From: Methylococcaceae bacterium UBA659 | GTDB lineage: Bacteria; Pseudomonadota; Gammaproteobacteria; Methylococcales; Methylomonadaceae | Direction: 5' to 3' | NCBI GenBank assembly: GCA_002299495.1 | Contig: DBNZ01000148.1 | Coordinates: forward strand, 1 to 27,771 | DNA length: 27,771 bases | Part shown: in pieces, positions 22,504 to 27,771 of the stretch | Numbering within the stretch: the stretch's first letter is position 1 | Layout: each line of letters opens with the position of its first letter | Notes under the pieces: model-generated | Told to the model about the DNA's origin: nothing | Seen by the model: the letters and a program-made list of their open reading frames with translations, nothing else | Database searches by the model: none | Translations under genes and position numbers: made by a program

Positions 22504-23889
22504 TTACTGACTTTTAAGGTTTTTTGCTTTTTCCAAAGCTTCCTCTATAGTGCCGACCATATAAAAAGCTTGTTCGGGTATGGCATCATATTCCCCATCA
22601 ATGATGCCCTTGAAACCGGCTATAGTGTCTTTTAACGACACATATTTTCCTGGCGAGCCGGTGAAAACCTCAGCAACGAAGAAAGGCTGGGATAAAAACC
22701 GCTGTATTTTCCTAGCCCTAGAAACTATCAACTTATCCTCTTCGGATAGCTCATCCATACCCAATATCGCAATAATATCGCGTAATTCTTTGAAACGCTG
22801 TAGGGTTTTCTGCACCTTTCGTGCCACGTCGTAATGTTCTCGACCAATGACCAACGGGTCTAACTGACGGCTACTGGAATCTAACGGATCAATTGCCGGA
22901 TATATTCCTAACTCGGCGATTTGCCGAGACAACACCACCATGGCATCCAAATGGGCGAAGGTAGTGGCTGGAGATGGGTCGGTCAAGTCGTCAGCGGGTA
23001 CATAAACCGCTTGAATCGACGTAATGGAACCCGTTTTAGTTGAGGTGATACGTTCTTGTAACACCCCCATCTCCTCCGCTAACGTTGGTTGGTAACCTAC
23101 CGCCGATGGCATACGGCCTAACAGTGCGGACACTTCCGTACCCGCCAAGGTGTAACGGTAAATGTTATCTACGAAAAACAACACGTCCCGGCCTTCGTCA
23201 CGGAAATATTCGGCCATTGTCAAACCGGTCAAAGCGACGCGCAAACGGTTTCCGGGAGGCTCGTTCATTTGTCCATAAACTAACGAAACTTTGTCAATTA
23301 CGTTTGAATCGGTCATTTCATGATAAAAATCGTTGCCCTCACGGGTACGCTCCCCTACACCTGCAAACACCGAATAACCGCTATGTTCAATCGCGATATT
23401 GCGGATCAATTCCATCATGTTGACAGTCTTTCCTACTCCGGCACCGCCAAACAACCCCACTTTACCGCCCTTACTAAAAGGGCAAATTAAGTCGATTACT
23501 TTTATACCTGTTTCTAGCAATTCATTAGCAGCCGCTTGCTCGGCATAACTAGGGGCTTCGCGATGGATTTTCCATCTTGTTTGTTCACCTATCGGGCCTT
23601 TTTCATCGATAGCATCACCTAACACATTCATGATACGACCCAAAGTTTCTATCCCTACCGGCACCGATATGGGTGCGTTTGTGTTATTGACGGTGGAACC
23701 CCTGCTTAAACCATCAGTGCTGCCCATTGCGATTGTCCTGGCAATGCCGTCCCCTAACTGCTGCTGTACTTCTAAAACAAGGCCATTGTTTTCAACAACC
23801 AAGGCATCATATATTTTAGGCAGTTCTTCGCGAGAAAACTCGACGTCTACAACCGCACCAATAATCTGAACGATCTTACCCGAACTCAT
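22504..23889 (-). CDS. atpD: ATP synthase beta subunit
   Basis: Catalytic subunit of F1. 461 residues. Walker A GGAGVGKT is at 148-155, the catalytic glutamate lies in GVGERTREGNDFY, Walker B is around DVLFFVDNIYRYT, and ALLGRMPSAVGYQPTLAEEM and PADDLTDPSPATTFAHLDA are the usual signatures; the C-terminal DELSEEDK motif (DELSEED) is the site of epsilon contact. The ATG follows GAGGA. 37 bases after atpG. Confidence 0.98.
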   Translation of the reverse strand: MSSGKIVQIIGAVVDVEFSREELPKIYDALVVENNGLVLEVQQQLGDGIARTIAMGSTDGLSRGSTVNNTNAPISVPVGIETLGRIMNVLGDAIDEKGPIGEQTRWKIHREAPSYAEQAAANELLETGIKVIDLICPFSKGGKVGLFGGAGVGKTVNMMELIRNIAIEHSGYSVFAGVGERTREGNDFYHEMTDSNVIDKVSLVYGQMNEPPGNRLRVALTGLTMAEYFRDEGRDVLFFVDNIYRYTLAGTEVSALLGRMPSAVGYQPTLAEEMGVLQERITSTKTGSITSIQAVYVPADDLTDPSPATTFAHLDAMVVLSRQIAELGIYPAIDPLDSSSRQLDPLVIGREHYDVARKVQKTLQRFKELRDIIAILGMDELSEEDKLIVSRARKIQRFLSQPFFVAEVFTGSPGKYVSLKDTIAGFKGIIDGEYDAIPEQAFYMVGTIEEALEKAKNLKSQ

Positions 23890-23926
23890 TCTGTATCCTC
23901 ATTAGTGTATTATCTTTTCCAGGCAC

Positions 23927-24793
23927 TTAAACCGCAGCAGCACCGGCAACAATTTCTGAAATTTCTTGAGTAATGGCGGCTTGTCTAGCTTTGTTGTAAA
24001 TAAGCTGTAACTCTTTAATTAAATTACCCGCATTATCCGATGCACTTTTCATCGCAACCATTCTTGCGGCCTGCTCGCAAGCATTATTTTCAACCAAACC
24101 TTGATAGACAATAGATTCTATGTAGCGGATTAACAAATAATCCAAAACTTCCTTTGCATCGGGTTCATAGATGTAATCCCAGTGTCCACGGAGACCTTCT
24201 TCTATTTCTACAGCCGACACTGGCAATAATTTATAGATCGAAGGCCTTTGGATCATGGTATTGATAAATTCATTACTTACCAGATAAAGTTCATCAATTA
24301 CATTTTCATGGTAACTATCCAGCATGATTTTGATGATTTCGATCACGTCATCCAAGTGAGGCGTATCAATGAGTTTTACAGTCTTACCCACCAATCTGGG
24401 TTTTTTAAGGTTACTAAAAAAACCACCCGCCTTATATCCAACAGTACAAACATCTACCTGAATCCCGGATTTTTCCCATTGGATTAATTGGGAAAGGGTT
24501 TTCCTAAACAGATTTGAATTTAAGCCCCCACACAAACCCCGGTCTGAGCTTATGACGATCAAACCAACCCGTTTGACCTCACGTTGAATCAAAAAAGGAT
24601 GTTTATATTCTGGATTTGCATGAGCTAAGTGCCTAATTATTTGCATCATTTTTTTGGAATAAGGACGCGTGGCCTGCATCAGGTCTTTCGTTTTTCGCAT
24701 CTTACTCGCGGCGACCATTTCCATGGCCCGGGTAATTTTTTGGGTGTTCTTGATACTGCCTATTTTGGCGCGTATTTCTTTACCTATAGCCAT
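23927..24793 (-). CDS. atpG: ATP synthase gamma subunit
   Basis: Rotor shaft of F1. 288 residues. N-terminal coiled-coil helix signature IRAKIGSIKNTQKITRAMEM followed by VAASKMRK, SSDRGLCGGLN in the middle, and the C-terminal helix with AMKSASDNAGNLIKELQL and NKARQAAITQEISEIV. AAGGGG precedes the ATG, overlapping the region just after the atpA stop (10-base gap). Confidence 0.97.
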   Translation of the reverse strand: MAIGKEIRAKIGSIKNTQKITRAMEMVAASKMRKTKDLMQATRPYSKKMMQIIRHLAHANPEYKHPFLIQREVKRVGLIVISSDRGLCGGLNSNLFRKTLSQLIQWEKSGIQVDVCTVGYKAGGFFSNLKKPRLVGKTVKLIDTPHLDDVIEIIKIMLDSYHENVIDELYLVSNEFINTMIQRPSIYKLLPVSAVEIEEGLRGHWDYIYEPDAKEVLDYLLIRYIESIVYQGLVENNACEQAARMVAMKSASDNAGNLIKELQLIYNKARQAAITQEISEIVAGAAAV

Positions 24794-24803
24794 TTACAAC
24801 CCC

Positions 24804-26345
24804 TTACCAGCTATGGGTTTTGACGAAAGTTTCAATTGCTGTTTGCAACCCGTTTTTTATCTCGTCATTATAATCACCTGTTGCATTAATCTTATCCATC
24901 AAGTCAAATTGCTCTGCTTTCATATAAGATTGCAAAGCCGATTCAAAATCAAGCACTTTGTTCACTTCCACATCATCCAAGAAGCCTTCGTTAGCGGCAA
25001 ACAATGATACGGCCATTTGTGCCACTGACATCGGTGAATACTGGTTTTGCTTCATCAGCTCAGTTACCCGCTGACCCCGTTCGATTTGCTTACGGGTGCT
25101 TTCATCCAAATCAGAAGCAAATTGGGTGAACGCCGCCAATTCTCGGTATTGCGCCAAATCCAGACGGACACCGCCACCCAGTTTTTTGATGATTTTAGTT
25201 TGCGCGGCACCGCCAACTCGAGAAACTGACAAACCGGCATTTACGGCAGGGCGGATACCCGCGTTGAACAGGTTGCTTTCCAAGAAAATCTGGCCATCGG
25301 TAATAGAAATTACGTTAGTCGGCACGAATGCCGAAACGTCGCCGTTTTGGGTTTCAATAATCGGCAACGCTGTTAAAGAACCGGTTTTGCCTTTTACTTG
25401 GCCTCCGGTCAGTTTTTCCACTTCGTTGGCGTTGATGCGAGCCGCCCTTTCTAATAGACGGGAATGCAAATAGAACACGTCACCAGGGTATGCCTCGCGT
25501 CCCGGCGGACGGCGCAACAACAAGGATAGTTGTCGGTAAGCCCATGCTTGTTTGGTCAAATCGTCGTAAATTATTAACGCATCTTCGCCACGATCACGGA
25601 AAAACTCGCCCATTGCACAACCTGTATAAGGGGCTACGAATTGCAATGCCGCAGACTCGGATGCGGATGCTGAAACGACTATGGTATGCTCCATAGCTCC
25701 ATGCATTTCGAGCTTACGCACGACACTCGCGACAGATGAACGTTTTTGCCCAATCGCCACATAAATGCATTTAATCCCAGTGCCTTTTTGATTAATAATG
25801 GCATCAACAGCAATCGCTGTCTTGCCCGTTTGCCGGTCACCGATAATTAGCTCACGTTGGCCGCGACCTATTGGAATCATGGCGTCAATCGATTTCAAAC
25901 CTATTTGGACTGGCTGATCAACCGACTTGCGCGCGATAACACCCGGGGCAATTTTCTCAATAGGGGAAGTTGCATGGGTTTCAATCGCGCCTTTTCCGTC
26001 AATTGGATTACCTAAAGCATCAACGATACGACCCAGCAAAGCCTCACCTACGGGAACCTCCAAAATCCTACCCGTGCATTTTACGGTGTCGCCTTCAGAA
26101 ATATGTTGATAGGGACCTAAAATAACGGCCCCGACTGAATCCCTTTCCAGGTTTAAAGCCAATCCAAACGAGTTGCCAGGAAACTCTAGCATTTCTCCTT
26201 GCATGGCCTCGGATAGCCCATGTATCCTGACAATCCCATCAGTCACACTGACGACGGTCCCTTCTGTATACGCTTCGGCACTTAAATCGTAACTTTCGAT
26301 CTTCTTCTTAATCAGATCACTAACTTCGGATAGGTTTAATTGCAT
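24804..26345 (-). CDS. atpA: ATP synthase alpha subunit
   Basis: Non-catalytic nucleotide-binding subunit of F1. 513 residues, as in E. coli. Walker A GDRQTGKT at 169-176 is at the E. coli position; the arginine finger lies in the SVSRVGGAAQTK stretch; RPPGREAYPGDVFYLHSRLLERAA and SITDGQIFLE are typical. It starts 16 bases after atpH. GAGCGAG upstream is a weak ribosome site. Confidence 0.98.
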   Translation of the reverse strand: MQLNLSEVSDLIKKKIESYDLSAEAYTEGTVVSVTDGIVRIHGLSEAMQGEMLEFPGNSFGLALNLERDSVGAVILGPYQHISEGDTVKCTGRILEVPVGEALLGRIVDALGNPIDGKGAIETHATSPIEKIAPGVIARKSVDQPVQIGLKSIDAMIPIGRGQRELIIGDRQTGKTAIAVDAIINQKGTGIKCIYVAIGQKRSSVASVVRKLEMHGAMEHTIVVSASASESAALQFVAPYTGCAMGEFFRDRGEDALIIYDDLTKQAWAYRQLSLLLRRPPGREAYPGDVFYLHSRLLERAARINANEVEKLTGGQVKGKTGSLTALPIIETQNGDVSAFVPTNVISITDGQIFLESNLFNAGIRPAVNAGLSVSRVGGAAQTKIIKKLGGGVRLDLAQYRELAAFTQFASDLDESTRKQIERGQRVTELMKQNQYSPMSVAQMAVSLFAANEGFLDDVEVNKVLDFESALQSYMKAEQFDLMDKINATGDYNDEIKNGLQTAIETFVKTHSW

Positions 26346-26361
26346 GTTAATATTCTCGCTC

Positions 26362-26895
26362 TCACTTTAGAGTTTTGTGCATGTGTTGAAGCCGACCTTT
26401 GATTGAGCCGTCAAATACCTTATCGCCAGCCCTTACCAAGACACCACCAATCAAAGACTTGTCCACAGAAACATGTATACGTACGCTTTTACCTAGCTTG
26501 CGCTCCAAACTTTGGACAAAATGCCCCCACGACTCGTCATCGAATCCGTAGGCCACAGAAACATCCACATCAACATAACCTTCGTCTTGCGCACGGCATT
26601 CTTCAAAAAAGGCGTGGATATTGGGCAATAATCTTAAACGACCATTTTCTACCAATAGCTTAATGAAATTTTCACCTTCTTGATGGATTTGACCTTGGCC
26701 TATATCAAGCAATAACTCAACCAGTTGCCGATTGCTAACCTTTGGATTGTCAACGATGGACGACAGGTTTGCATCCGTCAAGACAGCCGCCATAACCGCT
26801 AAGAACTGCGACCACTTATCTGCACTAGAAGTCTCTTTAGCATGCCTGAACGCCGCCGCCGCATAAGGTCTTGCCAATGTTAGGAGCTCGCTCAT
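26362..26895 (-). CDS. atpH: ATP synthase delta subunit
   Basis: Peripheral-stalk protein joining F1 to the b subunits. 177 residues. N-terminal helical domain (LTLARPYAAAAFRHA) and C-terminal part with VDVSVAYGFDD, VHVSVDKSLIGGVLVRAGDKVFDGSIKGRLQHM-like order are those of AtpH (OSCP family). Six bases separate it from the atpF stop. Confidence 0.96.
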   Translation of the reverse strand: MSELLTLARPYAAAAFRHAKETSSADKWSQFLAVMAAVLTDANLSSIVDNPKVSNRQLVELLLDIGQGQIHQEGENFIKLLVENGRLRLLPNIHAFFEECRAQDEGYVDVDVSVAYGFDDESWGHFVQSLERKLGKSVRIHVSVDKSLIGGVLVRAGDKVFDGSIKGRLQHMHKTLK

Positions 26896-26901
26896 GATTA
26901 T

Positions 26902-27378
26902 CTATCCCGCCAACTGATTGGAAACATTATTGAGAATATCAAGATGCTTGGCTTGATCAATTTCTGACTCAAGAATCTGCTCGGCAACGCTTAAAGCCAG
27001 TATGGCAACTTCCTTACGCAACCCTTCACGAGCCTGTTGAGTTTCTTGCTCAATCCGGGCTTGCGCGGTAAGAATCATGCGCTCGCCTTCTTTTTTAGCT
27101 TGCTCTTTTGACTCCTCCACCAGTTCATTGGCCCGTTTCTGGGCTAGACTGACAATTTCAGCAGATTGCTTTTTGGCCTCTTTTAAAACCAAGATCGCCC
27201 GCTTTTCAGCCAGCATCATCTCTTTTTGACCTCTTTCGGCGGCGACCAAACCTTCCGCAATCTTCTTCTTGCGCTCTTCCAGGGAATTGAACAATGGCGG
27301 CCAAATGTACTTCATGGTAAACCACACCAGAAGCGCAAAAGTAATCATTTGTCCAATCAGAGTTGCATTGATGCTCAC
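26902..27378 (-). CDS. atpF: ATP synthase subunit b, GTG start
   Basis: Peripheral stalk of Fo. 158 residues: one N-terminal membrane helix (about 5-26, ATLIGQMITFALLVWFTMKY) then a long charged coiled coil rich in Lys, Glu, Gln and Ala. The start is GTG (27376-27378), preceded by a strong GGGAGG site 4 bases upstream; the encoded SINATLIGQ agrees with the family start, and the ATG that overlaps it is out of frame. The non-ATG start may tune the two copies per complex, a speculative point. Confidence 0.95.
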   Translation of the reverse strand: MSINATLIGQMITFALLVWFTMKYIWPPLFNSLEERKKKIAEGLVAAERGQKEMMLAEKRAILVLKEAKKQSAEIVSLAQKRANELVEESKEQAKKEGERMILTAQARIEQETQQAREGLRKEVAILALSVAEQILESEIDQAKHLDILNNVSNQLAG

Positions 27379-27419
27379 GATGCCTCCCTCTTAATTGCTT
27401 TGATTGAAAAACTTGATAA

Positions 27420-27707
27420 TTAACCGGCAGCCGCCGCATTGACAGCCGACAGGAATGGATTGGCAAAAGTAAAGAACAGGGCCAAACCAACACCAATCAT
27501 GGTTACTGCGTCCAAGAGACCGGCAACAATAAACATTTTTATCTGCAACATCGGTACCATCTCAGGTTGACGGGCTGCACCTTCCAAAAACTTACCCCCC
27601 AACAAACCAAAACCAATCGCTGTCCCTAAAGCCCCCATACCAAGAACCAAACCCACAGCAATGGCAGTCATGCCTTGTACATCAGCAATCAAACGTGCAA
27701 TTTCCAT
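27420..27707 (-). CDS. atpE: ATP synthase subunit c
   Basis: Ring-forming Fo proteolipid. 95 residues with two membrane helices (about 13-38 and 54-82) and the polar loop GAARQPEM. The ion-binding carboxylate is D66 (AGLLDAVTMIGVG). The Q/E-plus-S/T pattern of sodium-binding rings is absent, so proton translocation is expected. The N-terminus (MEIARLIADVQG) is longer than in E. coli. GGAGAG precedes the ATG. Confidence 0.97.
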   Translation of the reverse strand: MEIARLIADVQGMTAIAVGLVLGMGALGTAIGFGLLGGKFLEGAARQPEMVPMLQIKMFIVAGLLDAVTMIGVGLALFFTFANPFLSAVNAAAAG

Positions 27708-27745
27708 AATCTCTCCAAAATGTATTATTTATTAATGAACTAGAC

Positions 27746-27771
27746 TTACTGCTTAACCAAAGCACCCTGGG
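27746..27771 (-). CDS. atpB: Probable 3' end of ATP synthase subunit a (truncated by window edge)
   Basis: The last codons before the atpE leader read QGALVKQ then TAA (27746-27748) in one minus-strand frame. Position directly upstream of atpE fits atpB, which precedes atpE in standard operons. Only eight codons are visible and another frame also stops nearby, so identity rests on context. Confidence 0.4.

Noticed and set aside
1..27771. CRISPR array, tRNA or rRNA genes, prophage
   Set aside because: No regularly spaced repeats, no cloverleaf-forming stretch and no phage genes were seen by eye; a dedicated tRNA or RNA-family scan was not possible.

Overview
The window looks like chromosome of a gammaproteobacterial methane or methanol oxidiser, most likely of the order Methylococcales. 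Three things point there. There is a lanthanide-type methanol dehydrogenase gene (xoxF, 6341-8194, minus). There is an fchA-type methenyl-tetrahydrofolate cyclohydrolase (11484-12113). There is also a PrsR-type regulator of the PEP-CTERM/exopolysaccharide system (14046-15404). The core genes (CysS, HemL, GlmU, GlmS, ATP synthase) read as proteobacterial, and several active-site residues fall at exactly the E. coli positions. The genus cannot be fixed from the sequence alone.

Layout. 1-1120: ribBA (minus), with a degenerate GTP cyclohydrolase II half. 1121-2121: a gene graveyard holding a collapsed toxin-antitoxin pair (YoeB type), an IS1-like transposase fragment and an IS1182-like transposase fragment, all broken by frameshifts. 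2122-3694: two minus-strand genes of unknown role, a secreted 171-residue protein and a membrane-anchored STN-like/HEAT-repeat protein. 3695-4733: about 1 kb with no intact gene, containing palindromes, a probable dispersed repeat and a decayed Uma2-family nuclease. 4734-6182: gatB, standing without gatC or gatA. 6341-8194: xoxF, sharing a bidirectional terminator with gatB. 8388-9924: lpxH and a cyclophilin that appears to have two translation starts (exported and cytoplasmic forms). 10047-15404: a plus-strand run of cysS, fchA, an asparagine-synthetase-like gene with a ruined glutaminase site, and prsR. 15478-16418: a small membrane protein and cobO (minus). 16532-17821: hemL (plus). 17904-21956: glmU-glmS-SDR operon (minus). 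22068 to the end: the ATP synthase operon (minus), ordered atpE-F-H-A-G-D-C, with only the last codons of a probable atpB at the window edge.

How the genes work together. XoxF oxidises methanol in the periplasm, and FchA belongs to tetrahydrofolate C1 transfer. The ATP synthase uses the proton gradient. GlmS and GlmU make UDP-GlcNAc, and LpxH acts further along the lipid A branch of that pathway. CobO and HemL are in cofactor synthesis. The most unusual item is the AsnB-family protein at 12148-13965. It has an intact ATP-dependent synthetase domain, but Gly replaces the catalytic Cys2 of the glutaminase domain, and it is followed by a PrsR-type regulator. It may be a ligase that forms amide bonds without using glutamine, tied to envelope or exopolysaccharide production. 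That role is inference. No CRISPR array, rRNA, tRNA, prophage or intact mobile element was seen.
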